From positions 62,001 to 126,000 of the forward strand of contig JAURPJ010000015.1 of the NCBI GenBank assembly GCA_030835305.1: a stretch of 64,000 nt of DNA, read 5' to 3'. A program made the translations under genes and the position numbers. A model generated the notes under the pieces. The model saw nothing but the letters and a program-made list of their open reading frames with translations, did no database searches and was not told the origin of the DNA. Below, piece by piece: positions 1 to 9,307 of the stretch. The stretch is from Verrucomicrobiota bacterium (GTDB lineage Bacteria; Verrucomicrobiota; Verrucomicrobiia; Verrucomicrobiales; Akkermansiaceae). Every line of letters starts with the position of its first letter. The first letter of the stretch is position 1.

Positions 1-9
1 TCGGGCATG

Positions 10-1098
10 TCAGGAGCGAGCTAGTTTTTTCACCGAGCCGCCATCGAAAAATTCCGGGAAGAGCAGTTTTGTTTTGGCCGTTGAGGATGTTCCCTCGACA
101 ATTTGGAGGACATTGCGGCTGACCGCACGTGCCATCATGATGGGGTCGGATCGGTAGTGGCTAATAGCGGGAATAAGATGGTCAAACCATGCTTCCGAGG
201 AAAGAGCGATTACGGAGATGTCACGGGGAATGCTAAGTCTGTGAGAAGCGAGCCAGGAGATCAGGGTGAGAATGTGGCGCGATCGGGTGGCAATCAGGGC
301 GGAAGGCGGTTCGTCGAGACCGAAGGCAATGTCAAGGGCTCGGGTGACGCTTTTCAGGTCACCTTTGTCGGTCATGGTGTGGATGGAAAGCGGCTGTGGT
401 TTTTCGGAAGCCGCTTCCTTTAGTCCGGCTTCGGTGGCGCGGAGACCGGCAAGCTTGGTGTCGGGTACCAGAAGTCCGATGCGGTGGTGTCCCATGCGCT
501 TGAGATGGAGGCCGGCGTGAAAGGCTGCAGAGCGCCAATCATCGTCGATGCAGGGAAGATCGATGGCATCGTGGCTGAATCCTCTCACGAGGGTTGGGAT
601 CTGGTTCTGGCAAAACCATTCCTGAATTTTTCGGTCGCATTGGTAGAGAATCCAGACATCGGCCTCGTGATCTTTTATGAGTTTTTCCAATCTGGCGGAT
701 GGGTTTTGGAGGTGAAAAATTCCGGGGGAGACGAGTTCGAGTTCGTAGGCTCGCTTTTGGAGAAGCTCGCGAAGGGTATCGAATTCGGCCAAAAGTTGCG
801 GGGGGAATTGGAGGAGTGTTTTGGGGGAGAGGAAGGCGACCTTTTTGGTGGAGGTGTGTGGAGGGGAGGTAGATGGGTTGAGAATGGAGCGTCGTTTTCC
901 GTGTTGCCGTCCGGAAATCACGTTTTTTTTCTCAAGGATCTCGAGTGCGGTGCGGAGGGTGTCGCGCCCGATTTGGAGCTTTGCGGCAAGCGTGCGTTCG
1001 CCGGGAATGAGGTCACGCAGTTCGCCGTGCGTAATCATTTCTTCGATGATGCTGGCTGCTTGCGAGGGAAGGGCATGGCGTTGGGGAAGGCGTGGCAT
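10..1098 (-). CDS. GntR-LacI hybrid transcriptional regulator
   Basis: The 362-residue protein starts with a GntR-type winged helix (about residues 10-75: PGERTLAAKL, then RDTLRTALEILEKK), followed by a LacI/periplasmic-binding-like sensor domain (about 85-350) with motifs such as GHHRIGLLVP and DISVIALSS. This GntR-DNA-binding plus LacI-sensor combination is common in Verrucomicrobiota and usually represses sugar or glycan use genes; the effector cannot be read from the sequence. The stop is TGA at 10-12. The start ATG at 1098 sits right before the winged helix, so the length is plausible. It is transcribed away from the sialidase-like remnant that follows, which might have been its former target, but that is inference. 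Confidence 0.85.
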   Translation of the reverse strand: MPRLPQRHALPSQAASIIEEMITHGELRDLIPGERTLAAKLQIGRDTLRTALEILEKKNVISGRQHGKRRSILNPSTSPPHTSTKKVAFLSPKTLLQFPPQLLAEFDTLRELLQKRAYELELVSPGIFHLQNPSARLEKLIKDHEADVWILYQCDRKIQEWFCQNQIPTLVRGFSHDAIDLPCIDDDWRSAAFHAGLHLKRMGHHRIGLLVPDTKLAGLRATEAGLKEAASEKPQPLSIHTMTDKGDLKSVTRALDIAFGLDEPPSALIATRSRHILTLISWLASHRLSIPRDISVIALSSEAWFDHLIPAISHYRSDPIMMARAVSRNVLQIVEGTSSTAKTKLLFPEFFDGGSVKKLARS

Positions 1099-1422
1099 CG
1101 AAAAGAAGGGTAAGGTGGTCTTTATCTAACACCAGTTAATATTTGGGGTTTCAGGGCGTATGCTCTAAAAGGATTTAATACAGAGTAATCTAGTGATGGC
1201 CTGCTTCAGGACTGCTGGCGAAGGGTGTGAAAAATTACCCCTGGGTGGGTTTGAGAAGGTTGAGAACGCGCTGGGGATCTTGGTTGCTAAAAAGGGTCAT
1301 GGCTTGATTTACGAGAGTCACGCCAAGGAGGGAAGGCAATCGCTCCGGTTGCTTGGAGGAAAAAAGCGTGAGGTGGAGTTAATTTTGAGGAACTGCTTGA
1401 GGAGAAGAAGATGCAATCTTTT

Positions 1423-1476
1423 CGGTCGAAGCGGTCGAAGCGGTCGAAGCGGTCGAAGCGGTCGAAGCGGTCGAAA
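1423..1476. repeat. Tandem 9-bp repeat, six units
   Basis: Five perfect copies of CGGTCGAAG run head to tail from 1423 to 1467, and a sixth copy (1468-1476) has one mismatch. In one forward frame it encodes (RSK)n and in another (GRS)n. It lies just upstream of a decayed sialidase-like domain, so it may be a slippage expansion in a former coding region. The unit is too short and lacks spacers, so it is not a CRISPR. Confidence 0.95.
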
Positions 1477-1577
1477 TCGAGGAAGCCATTTTTGTTCGAG
1501 AGTGAGGTTCGTGTGGGGGACGGATGGGGTGAAATTTATCGTGGGGACAAGGTGGTCCGGGTGGGTGGTTTTTCACT

Positions 1578-1832
1578 TTGTTAGAGGCGCCTTTGGCCAA
1601 GCTTCGGATTGATCTACAAGGAAGTACGGAGATCGATGCCGTGAAGTCGGTGAAGGTGCTCTTTTCGGTGGGACAAGCGAAGGCGGGAGCGGGAAAGGTT
1701 TTCGGGGTAGCGAAAAAGGATGGCGATGGTTGACTTTGTGAGGAGAAAGCCAGGCTTGTTCCCGGGCATAAATATTTTTGGGTCTCGGTGGAGATGGACG
1801 AGAGCGCTGACTTGGATGAGTTATCGGAGTGA
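1578..1832 (+). pseudogene. Remnant of a sialidase N-terminal (BNR-associated) domain
   Basis: Read in one frame from 1578, the DNA encodes LRIDLQGSTEIDAVKSVKV, then KVFGVAKKDGDG, an in-frame TGA at 1731-1733, and then LVPGHKYFWVSVEMDESADL up to TGA at 1830-1832. The pattern L-x-V-D-L-x-G-T followed by L-x-P-G-x-x-Y-F-W-V-S is that of the BNR_assoc_N domain placed before sialidase catalytic domains in Bacteroidota and Verrucomicrobiota. There is no start codon in context, no catalytic domain follows, and a stop interrupts the domain, so I call it a relic. The forward sequence from 1375 to 1570, including the 9-bp repeat, may be more of the same dead gene in another frame. The family call rests on pattern recall. 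Confidence 0.55.
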
Positions 1833-1903
1833 TGGGTTTTGGTTGGTTTTTTAGACCAGTTGCCACCCTTTGCGATTTTTGGTAAGTCAGGCAAGCTATT
1901 TTC

Positions 1904-4507
1904 ATGAAAACTGCAAAGGGCCTGATCAGAATTGGAGCGCTAGCTTTGATGAACTTGTATCTCGCCCAGCAAGTCTCTGGCGAGACTGTTTTCGGAGGGG
2001 CGGCTACGCGTGATGTGTCGAATTGGATCACGAGCTCGGTGGCGTTCGATGATGCGGTGCAATCGGGACACAGTTTGAACTGGGAGAATGTGGTGAGCAA
2101 TGAAGTGACGGTGGATTCGATGGCGAATGAATTTGATTTGACTTGGGAAGCTGGTGCCAATTACACGATTGGGCACCTTTTTATGTATGGTGAGAGTTTC
2201 GATTTGGGGAGTGTCGTCGGCGGAATTCAGGGACTTCTTTGGCATGCTAATCTTGAGACGACTGCTTTTCCAAATTGGTCACCGGTGATTGGAGTGAGGA
2301 GCGGAGAGGTGACGAGATACTATCGCTGGAATCATTCGGGCAACGATTGGAACGGAAATGGAGGATTAAATTTTTCCAATCCAATGAACGCAGTCGATGA
2401 CCGCAATGAATTTGATCTTTCCCAGTTGGGAAATGCCTCGAATGGATCATTGGGGATCTGGGGGGAGCTCAATGCGACGTCAGGGAACTTTGCGACAACC
2501 CGGGATAATCCCATCGGTCCTAATTTGCAGGCTGGCACGGGAACTGTTCAGTTTGGCTTTTTGCAATGGGCGAGTTCGGGAGGCCAGGCTCTGGAGAGTC
2601 AGGAAATTTCCACCGCTATCGATTGTTTCGAGGTCATCATTAACCCTGAGCCAGTAACGGTTTCTACTCTCGCCATCGGAGCGGCAGAGAATCTTACTGC
2701 CGTGTCAGCTACGATTGCGAGTAAGATGACGACCTTCGGGAACGCTTATTCAGATGTCACTCTGTATTGGGGGACAGCCGACGGCGGGACTGATTTTGGA
2801 GCGTGGGAGAATGCTATCCCACTCGGGGTGAGATATTGTGAATTTGGAACTGAGCTCTCTGGTCTGACACTCGATACGACCTATTTTTTCCGTTGGTATT
2901 CCGAAAATACGGCTGGGGGAAATTGGAGCAATGTGCCTGGATCATTCACGACCTTATCCACCTTGCCGCCAGCAATCGTGGTGTCAGACGGGGTGTCTTC
3001 GAGTGCAGGTTCTGCGACTTTGAACGGAGAAGTGACAGATACCGGAAATGAAGCTCCTGCGGTGACCATCTTCTATGGTTCGACTGATGAGGGAACAAAT
3101 TCCGACGGATGGGATGCAAGTGTCAATCTGGGGGCTCAAGGCCAGTCATTCTCGACAACAGTAGAGATGTTGATGAGTAACACGACATACTTCTATCGGG
3201 CCTTTGCAGAGAATAGCGCGGGAGGGACCTGGTCGCCTTCCACTGCTTCAGTGACGACCTTGTTGGTTCTGGATCCCGAGGTTGTTGTGTCAGCGGGAGC
3301 GTCTGCCTCTCCGGGAGTTGCGACTTTTTTGGGTGAGGTGACAAATACTGGAAACGAGGAGCCCGAGGTGACGATTTTCTATGGCTTGCGCGACGGTGGT
3401 ATTGATGTGGGAGCTTGGGATCAGTCGGTTTTTCTGGGGACTGTGGGAGGCCCTTTTGCCGAGGAGCTGTCGGGGCTCACGGGAAATACGACCTATTTTT
3501 ATCGCGCCTTTGTGGAGAATTCGGGTGGAGCGGGATGGGCACCAGAATCAGCGATGGTAGATGTTTTGGGCTTCCAGGGCGTATCCGGGATTTTGGCATC
3601 TGATGACTTTGACTTCCTTTATGAAATGAATGTGGATCCTTCCTCACTGAATCTAGATCTGGGTGGAAATGCGAGTGATTGGTTTCCAAACCCGGCGATG
3701 GCAACCGGAGTGGATCAGACGATGTGGATTCCTCAGGTTTATGAGGGTGGTATTGCCAAATCGAATCAAAACGCGGGCCCTCCCGAGGCATTGTTTCGAA
3801 CGGACTACACTGGAAGTGTGAGCCGGACATCGCTATCCGGAGATTTTACTTTGGAGGTTTCGGTAAAGCTCATCGAGGGATCGCAGGCAAATCCAGACTT
3901 CGATCTGGGGGGCTTTTCAATCTTTGTCAACCCTCCGGGAATGGACTCTCTGAAGCTGAATATTAATGAGGACAGTATCACGACGGGGTTCGGAGAAAAC
4001 GAAACTTTGGTTGGAAGCAATACTGACGGATTTCATCAGTTTCGGGTAGCGTATGTGGAATCAGATGAAATGTATTGGGTTTGGAAAGATGGGGTTTTGA
4101 TTTTGGGAACGAGCATCAATCCGGGTGGTGGATTTTCCGGAGATCAGGCATCAGTCTTTATGGGTGGCGGACTTTTTCTCGGAGATTATTCGGCCGACAT
4201 TAGCGGTGATTGGGAAGTCGATTACATTCGCTTGAATAATACTGCGGTCTCTCCTCCGGGTGGAGGTTTGCGAGTGACAGGCTCCGGGTTCGTGGATGAT
4301 TTCACCTTCTTTATTAATTTTGAGGGAGCTTCTAATGCCGAGTATCTCGTCAAGAGTTCTGACAATTTGGCAGGCTTCGATGAGTCTGAATTATTTTTCC
4401 TGAACGGCACCTCCCCCGTAACTGATGGAAATGGCAGAGGGCGGGTCGAAATTGATGTCACGGGCAGGGTGCCTGGTAGGCTCTACTTTCGGGTGGAGCG
4501 CCCTTAG
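1904..4507 (+). CDS. Secreted multi-repeat protein with FN3-like and LamG-like domains
   Basis: The 867-residue protein begins with a Sec signal peptide (about residues 1-26, ending VSGE). A unique N-terminal domain covers about 28-245. Three related modules of about 100 residues follow (about 252-352, 355-455, 457-553), each carrying T-x-x-Y-G-x-x-D-G-G near the start and T-T-Y-F-x-R-A-x-x-E-N near the end, a fibronectin-III-like repeat typical of large verrucomicrobial exported proteins. A concanavalin/LamG-like region (about 565-780) and a short beta-rich tail (about 790-867) close the protein. No sorting tail or anchor is seen. It converges on the CotH-family gene at 4521 with only 13 bases between the stops. 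A binding role outside the cell is inference. Confidence 0.8.
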   Translation: MKTAKGLIRIGALALMNLYLAQQVSGETVFGGAATRDVSNWITSSVAFDDAVQSGHSLNWENVVSNEVTVDSMANEFDLTWEAGANYTIGHLFMYGESFDLGSVVGGIQGLLWHANLETTAFPNWSPVIGVRSGEVTRYYRWNHSGNDWNGNGGLNFSNPMNAVDDRNEFDLSQLGNASNGSLGIWGELNATSGNFATTRDNPIGPNLQAGTGTVQFGFLQWASSGGQALESQEISTAIDCFEVIINPEPVTVSTLAIGAAENLTAVSATIASKMTTFGNAYSDVTLYWGTADGGTDFGAWENAIPLGVRYCEFGTELSGLTLDTTYFFRWYSENTAGGNWSNVPGSFTTLSTLPPAIVVSDGVSSSAGSATLNGEVTDTGNEAPAVTIFYGSTDEGTNSDGWDASVNLGAQGQSFSTTVEMLMSNTTYFYRAFAENSAGGTWSPSTASVTTLLVLDPEVVVSAGASASPGVATFLGEVTNTGNEEPEVTIFYGLRDGGIDVGAWDQSVFLGTVGGPFAEELSGLTGNTTYFYRAFVENSGGAGWAPESAMVDVLGFQGVSGILASDDFDFLYEMNVDPSSLNLDLGGNASDWFPNPAMATGVDQTMWIPQVYEGGIAKSNQNAGPPEALFRTDYTGSVSRTSLSGDFTLEVSVKLIEGSQANPDFDLGGFSIFVNPPGMDSLKLNINEDSITTGFGENETLVGSNTDGFHQFRVAYVESDEMYWVWKDGVLILGTSINPGGGFSGDQASVFMGGGLFLGDYSADISGDWEVDYIRLNNTAVSPPGGGLRVTGSGFVDDFTFFINFEGASNAEYLVKSSDNLAGFDESELFFLNGTSPVTDGNGRGRVEIDVTGRVPGRLYFRVERP

Positions 4508-4520
4508 TAGGCCCGGGGTT

Positions 4521-7500
4521 TCAATTCTTGGTCACCCGCAGGCGGAAGAACTGTGGGAATACGTTGCCTGCTGAGTTTGAACGCCAAGACGAGGTGGCGG
4601 TTCCGTCGCCATGATAGATCTCGCCCAGGAAGATCCGGCTATCGATTGAGTTTGACCAGTTTATGAGATCGGTTGACCAGAAGGCATCGGGGGTGATGTC
4701 ATCCGATCCAACCGGATAGGTGATGGAAAAAGTTGGGAAGATCGAGCCATCGGGGAGGATTATGGAGCTGAGTTGGGATTTGCCCGAGCCCTCGCTGGAG
4801 AGTGAATCTGAGGTTCCCAGGAAATGCTCGAGGAGAGCGCTCAGTCCATCGCCGTCATTGTCGAGGTTTGCAATGCCAGTGAAGGGAGGGCGGCTGTCGA
4901 AGGAGCCTGGATTGCCTCCCGGAAGTGAGCTGCAGCGCCAATTGGAAGCTTGATTATGATCCGGATTGGCTTCGGGTTTTTTGAGAATGAGGCTAAATCC
5001 CCCACCATCAGCACAAGCCGGCCATGGTGAAGAATCCAAGTAAGAGAAATTCAGGAGTTCTAGGTTTAGAAGGGTGTCCCTGATGATGATTTGGTCGCCG
5101 GAGTTTCCAAGTGATCCCGAGAACTCGCCTGCGACGGGATGATCAGGGCCATGGCGGAAGGTGAAGGCATCGAGATTATTTGCCACAATGATACGGCCGC
5201 CGGCGGGGAGCGTGATTTCCGGAAAAGTGAAAGAGATCCCACTATCAAGAACGAGAGTCGAAAGGTCGATGCCCGAGGTCCCGATATTCATAATTTCAAG
5301 GAATTCAAATTTTTTTGCTTCTTCAAATCCAAGTGCAAGCTCCGCTGGTGAGGGGTCGAGAGGATGGTAGTGGATCTCGCTGACAACGAGGCGGGGGAGG
5401 TCTTTGGTGCGGAAATAATTGCGTTCGACGGGGCCGCTCCAGCGAGAATCATCCTTGGTGCGCGCAATGATTCGGGTGCGGGAGTTTAAAGTAATCGGAG
5501 AAGAGTAGACGGAGGCGACGGGTGAAATTTCGCCATCGTGGTCACGGGGATCGGTGCCATCGGTCGTATAATAGACGGTGCCACCCGCCGTTGGTGACAT
5601 GTTGACTTGGATGGAGTTTTGAAATTCCTCGAGAGAGGGAGAGATGGATGGAAGTGATTCGTATTGGGCGTCCAAATAGTTGGCGCGGTTGATCACCCAA
5701 TTTCGGAGTGAGGTGATCCGGCTTTGCCATGTGGCAAAGTTAAGACCGCTGGCTGAGATTTGTCCGGCGTTGGGGCCGGTAGCTGCGGTATCGACGAGGT
5801 TTTGAAGGGCGCTATTGGTGATCGTTTTGAGCCGCGCTGTTTGCCAGATATCCTGATGGGTTTGTCTAAAGTCGGCGTCATTAAAGAGGCCCTTATACCA
5901 GTCACGATCGGCTGCCCAGAGCGGGGTGGTTTGAGCTGATCCCTTCCAGGTATAGGCGCGGTCGAAATCCCAGACTGGACCCATCTTGATAAGTGATGTG
6001 GGATTCTCCTGGTAAATATAGGTTGAGAGAACGTGGGCGTCTTGGTTTCTTGCGAAATTGTGAACAGTAAAGGCGCGGGCCCAGCTATCGGGATCAAGAT
6101 GAGCGCGGTATCCGGTGGCGGGATCGGAGGAGTTCGCGGACCAGATCGTGGTATCCATGGTCCGGACCTTCGACTGGACAATGCTCCGTTGATCGGTGAG
6201 GATAGAGTAGCCGTCGGGATTGTGGAAGTTAAGATAGGAGTGATAAAATTCCGAGATGTCGTCGACTGATTGCGATCCGCCGGAGTTTTGTTCGTCGTCG
6301 GGGATTTGGAGGATTCCGTTTGGTCCGGCGGCGTGGAAATTGGGTTGGATGGTGCTGGCCGGCAGTCCTTCGGGAATGGCAGGCATTCGGTCGATATTGA
6401 TCATCCATCCTCCGTTGCTCGCCGAATGATTAAGTTTCTCAAAATCTGCTCCGGCACGATTGCGTTCGATTTTCTCGGAAAAGATATAAACCCCCTCAAG
6501 ATCAGAGATCCCGATTTTCCCCCCGTCGGTATTTTGGAAAACGGCAATCACCCTTGATTCCGGAGCGAGCGCTCCGATTAGTTTGGCGAAGCCAAAGGAG
6601 ACGGGATTGTGAATGAGGGCACGATCGTAGGTTGGGTTGGGAGCATTCAGGACCCAGTCGGCTTCTTCCGCCATGCCAAAAGGGGAAAGTTTCCGCTCTG
6701 AATCATCTTCTTCCCAGAACTCGACCGAGAGCGGTTTTCGGGGGAATTGACTGGAGCTAGAGCCTCGTACCCGGCATCCGAAACGGCTCTCCAAGGTGGC
6801 TGGTTGAGAAAAGGGTTCTCCGTTTGGCGTGGGCTCAAAAATGCTCATGACATTGGCTTGACGGGGGAGTTGCTGAATGTCCCGGCCGTCGTTGGATCGA
6901 CCTTTGTTGGGATATTCTCCGGCGCCAAAGTTATCCATGACGAGGACAGGTAGATCGGAGAGATAATTACTTAAGGAGGAGTCAATGAATGCGTAGTCTC
7001 CGGCGGCAATCGGGCCGGCGGAGCGGTTGGGCTCATAGGCACGTGCTCTGAGTCTGGCGGGGTTGGAGAGAGTCAGGGGCGCGGAGTAGAGCTGGCTGGA
7101 GGGGTTGGGGGTGCTGCCGTCGAGGCTGTAGCGAATTTCACCAGGGTTCTCAGAGGTGAGAGCAATAGTGATGGTTCCTGTTTTTACTCCGGAGGGTTCC
7201 GAAAGGGTGACATTTCCCGAAGGGGCTCCAACGGGATCGCTGGTGTTGTTGAAGGTATTGATTGCGCCCGGAGTGGGCGAGGAAAAGTATCCGATTGATG
7301 GGGGGAGAGGTTCAGTTGTGGTGGCGATCAATTGAGGCCTGATGAGAAGATCGCCACTATTTGGGAATTGATTCAGTCCGTGAATGGCTAGCAGGTTGTC
7401 TTCAGAAGTGAGAAGGTTGAGGTAGGCGGTGAGGTCGAGATCCTGAAATTGGAGTGCTTGGGAATCGGGGTGGCTGACAGTGGCATTTGAGTTCCAGTCG

Positions 7501-8288
7501 AGGGACGAGGGGGCATTTATGGCGGCAACAGGAGTTCCATTTAGGAAGGCTACAAATCCGTCGTCGAATTTCATTCTCAGGGTGAGCGATACGATGCCTG
7601 CGATATCGATTTGATCGGCGAAGGGAATGCGAAGATAGAAAGTTGAGTTGATTCCCCAAGCATCTGTTTCGAGGTCGAGGCTGATTTCATTTTCGAACCC
7701 ACTGCCTCTTTCGAAGCCGGCACCGATATTGCCTTGGCGCCATGTGGAATCGTCGAAGACGGGGGTTCTCCAGCTTGTGCCGATGGCGGAGTTGTCAGAA
7801 GAGTCAGGGACGAGGGCGCGAGCCGGGGCTGAATCAGAGATGAGGGTGAGGGTGTTGCTGGTAGGTGTTGTACCATAGGAAAAGTCAGCCACTTGAGGTG
7901 GGAATTCGAAAGAGCTGGAGGGGGTTCCCTCGGGAGAAACGAGAGCTAGCGATTCGCCCCCGGCCGAGAGTTTGAAATTGGTGTGAAATTCGGAGTTGGT
8001 TCCGATGCGATTTTTCCCCGAGGCGAAAATTATGAGATAGGCGTTTGGTTGGAGGGTGGTGGCGGGGAAAGTCCACTTCGAGAGATTAGCAAGGTCGTCA
8101 GTGAGGTGCCAGCCAGTGAGAGCGAGCGGAGAGGAGGTTGGATTGTGGATCTCAATCCAGTCTGATGTGTCGCCATCCTCGTCGAGTATTCCGTTGGTGT
8201 TGCTGGCGAGAAATTCCGTGATTGCTGGATTGGCCCTGACTAAAGGCAGGCCGAGAAGCGAAGCAAGGAGGAGTCGATGAAGGAACAC
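4521..8288 (-). CDS. Secreted LTD-CotH surface protein
   Basis: The 1255-residue protein has a signal peptide (1-19, MFLHRLLLASLLGLPLVRA). Next come a lamin-tail domain (about 20-135, with ITEFLASN and DWIEIHNP), a jelly-roll-like region (about 160-325, with MKFDDGFVAFLNG), a chitobiase/hexosaminidase C-terminal-like module (about 355-435, with IRYSLDGSTPNPSS) and a CotH kinase-fold domain (about 445-835; VRGSSSSQFPRKPLSVEF and the late GPVWDFDRAY). A second chitobiase-like module (VYYTTDGTDPR) and a second lamin-tail domain (VVSEIHYHP) follow. CotH proteins are atypical kinases first known from Bacillus spore coats; the function of these verrucomicrobial forms is unknown. It is a paralogue in architecture of the protein encoded at 59113-64000. 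No PEP-CTERM tail is present. Confidence 0.85.
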   Translation of the reverse strand: MFLHRLLLASLLGLPLVRANPAITEFLASNTNGILDEDGDTSDWIEIHNPTSSPLALTGWHLTDDLANLSKWTFPATTLQPNAYLIIFASGKNRIGTNSEFHTNFKLSAGGESLALVSPEGTPSSSFEFPPQVADFSYGTTPTSNTLTLISDSAPARALVPDSSDNSAIGTSWRTPVFDDSTWRQGNIGAGFERGSGFENEISLDLETDAWGINSTFYLRIPFADQIDIAGIVSLTLRMKFDDGFVAFLNGTPVAAINAPSSLDWNSNATVSHPDSQALQFQDLDLTAYLNLLTSEDNLLAIHGLNQFPNSGDLLIRPQLIATTTEPLPPSIGYFSSPTPGAINTFNNTSDPVGAPSGNVTLSEPSGVKTGTITIALTSENPGEIRYSLDGSTPNPSSQLYSAPLTLSNPARLRARAYEPNRSAGPIAAGDYAFIDSSLSNYLSDLPVLVMDNFGAGEYPNKGRSNDGRDIQQLPRQANVMSIFEPTPNGEPFSQPATLESRFGCRVRGSSSSQFPRKPLSVEFWEEDDSERKLSPFGMAEEADWVLNAPNPTYDRALIHNPVSFGFAKLIGALAPESRVIAVFQNTDGGKIGISDLEGVYIFSEKIERNRAGADFEKLNHSASNGGWMINIDRMPAIPEGLPASTIQPNFHAAGPNGILQIPDDEQNSGGSQSVDDISEFYHSYLNFHNPDGYSILTDQRSIVQSKVRTMDTTIWSANSSDPATGYRAHLDPDSWARAFTVHNFARNQDAHVLSTYIYQENPTSLIKMGPVWDFDRAYTWKGSAQTTPLWAADRDWYKGLFNDADFRQTHQDIWQTARLKTITNSALQNLVDTAATGPNAGQISASGLNFATWQSRITSLRNWVINRANYLDAQYESLPSISPSLEEFQNSIQVNMSPTAGGTVYYTTDGTDPRDHDGEISPVASVYSSPITLNSRTRIIARTKDDSRWSGPVERNYFRTKDLPRLVVSEIHYHPLDPSPAELALGFEEAKKFEFLEIMNIGTSGIDLSTLVLDSGISFTFPEITLPAGGRIIVANNLDAFTFRHGPDHPVAGEFSGSLGNSGDQIIIRDTLLNLELLNFSYLDSSPWPACADGGGFSLILKKPEANPDHNQASNWRCSSLPGGNPGSFDSRPPFTGIANLDNDGDGLSALLEHFLGTSDSLSSEGSGKSQLSSIILPDGSIFPTFSITYPVGSDDITPDAFWSTDLINWSNSIDSRIFLGEIYHGDGTATSSWRSNSAGNVFPQFFRLRVTKN

Positions 8289-8577
8289 GAGTCATTCTAG
8301 GCAATTTTCAGGGCAAATCAAAAAGTGGAAACTGGTTTTGTTATGATACCAGTTCTTGCTTTGAGATGCTGTTTTCTTGTTTGAGGGGGGACGGGGTGGA
8401 AGCTGGGTCCTGAGAGTAGCGAGCTTAATCTCTGAACCAAGATCGGTGATGAAGGAGCTTTCAAACGACCTTCACGGAGAGAAGACTGGTTTGAGAAACA
8501 AACCTCTAAAAATTCCTCAAAAGCTGATTGATCTGAGGTAAAAGAGGAAGAAAAGAAAAATCCAAGCGCGCTTATTC

Positions 8578-9192
8578 ATGAAACTACGAAATTTTCTTCC
8601 CGTTTTCTTCGCCGGCTCTTTTGCCCAAGGGGCCGTTATCCTCGATAGTCCGTCAAGCGGAGGTGGATCTCAGGCAAACCTCACCATGACCCAGACTTTT
8701 ACGACCGATGCACTTGGTGCTGAGACCCAGCTTTTCGAGATTGGCATCTTTGCCGCTAATACAATCGGAGGAGGGGATAGTGTTGGGCCGTTTACCATCG
8801 AAATCTGGACTGACTTGGATGGGAACGCAGAAACGCAGGGTCTTGGTACTTTGGTTGCAGCATCTACGAACCAGATCACTCTTGCTAACGCTGGAGCTCA
8901 AGAGATTGCTAGTTTTTCGGGGGGGATTTTGTTTGATAATACTGTCTATTCATTGATTGCAACGTCCGGAGCATCAGGGGTTCCGGTTCTTGGTCGTTTT
9001 GGTTTGAATGGTCCAACTGCCGGAGGTATTTTTGGAAGCGATGGAAGTTTGTTTGAGGGAAGTGCGCAGCCATTCGGCAATCAATATGAGTTGGCGTTTA
9101 GTGTGACCACGGTTGCTCCTGTTCCCGAGCCAACTTCAGCTATCTTGCTTAGTCTAAGTGGACTCTTTCTAGGTTTTCGCCGCCGCAGATAG
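8578..9192 (+). CDS. PEP-CTERM sorting domain protein
   Basis: The 204-residue protein has a signal peptide (about 1-18, ending FAQG), a beta-rich body (about 20-175), and a C-terminal tail with VPEP, a hydrophobic stretch and a final FRRRR. This is the PEP-CTERM signal, which in Gram-negative bacteria is cut by an exosortase for anchoring or release with exopolysaccharide. The body resembles the choice-of-anchor type found in many verrucomicrobial PEP-CTERM proteins and has no enzymatic motif. The ATG at 8578 is followed directly by the signal peptide. A strong hairpin terminator follows. No exosortase gene lies in the window. Confidence 0.85.
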   Translation: MKLRNFLPVFFAGSFAQGAVILDSPSSGGGSQANLTMTQTFTTDALGAETQLFEIGIFAANTIGGGDSVGPFTIEIWTDLDGNAETQGLGTLVAASTNQITLANAGAQEIASFSGGILFDNTVYSLIATSGASGVPVLGRFGLNGPTAGGIFGSDGSLFEGSAQPFGNQYELAFSVTTVAPVPEPTSAILLSLSGLFLGFRRRR

Positions 9193-9216
9193 TCGGAGCA
9201 GATTCAATCATTCAAG

Positions 9217-9252
9217 ATTCCGTGCTTCCGATTGGAGGCACGGAATTTTTTG
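9217..9252 (+). terminator. Rho-independent terminator
   Basis: A perfect 9-bp stem, ATTCCGTGC (9217-9225) with GCACGGAAT (9238-9246), and a 12-base loop is followed by six T residues. It ends the PEP-CTERM gene and separates it from the glucosylglycerate operon. Confidence 0.85.
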
Positions 9253-9307
9253 CGTTCGGGATTTGGCACGGGATCCGCTAGAACGGACGCGCGTGGCTGG
9301 CGAAACG

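Noticed and set aside
1423-1476. CRISPR-like repeat
   Set aside because: The units are 9 bp, contiguous and without spacers; no cas genes nearby.
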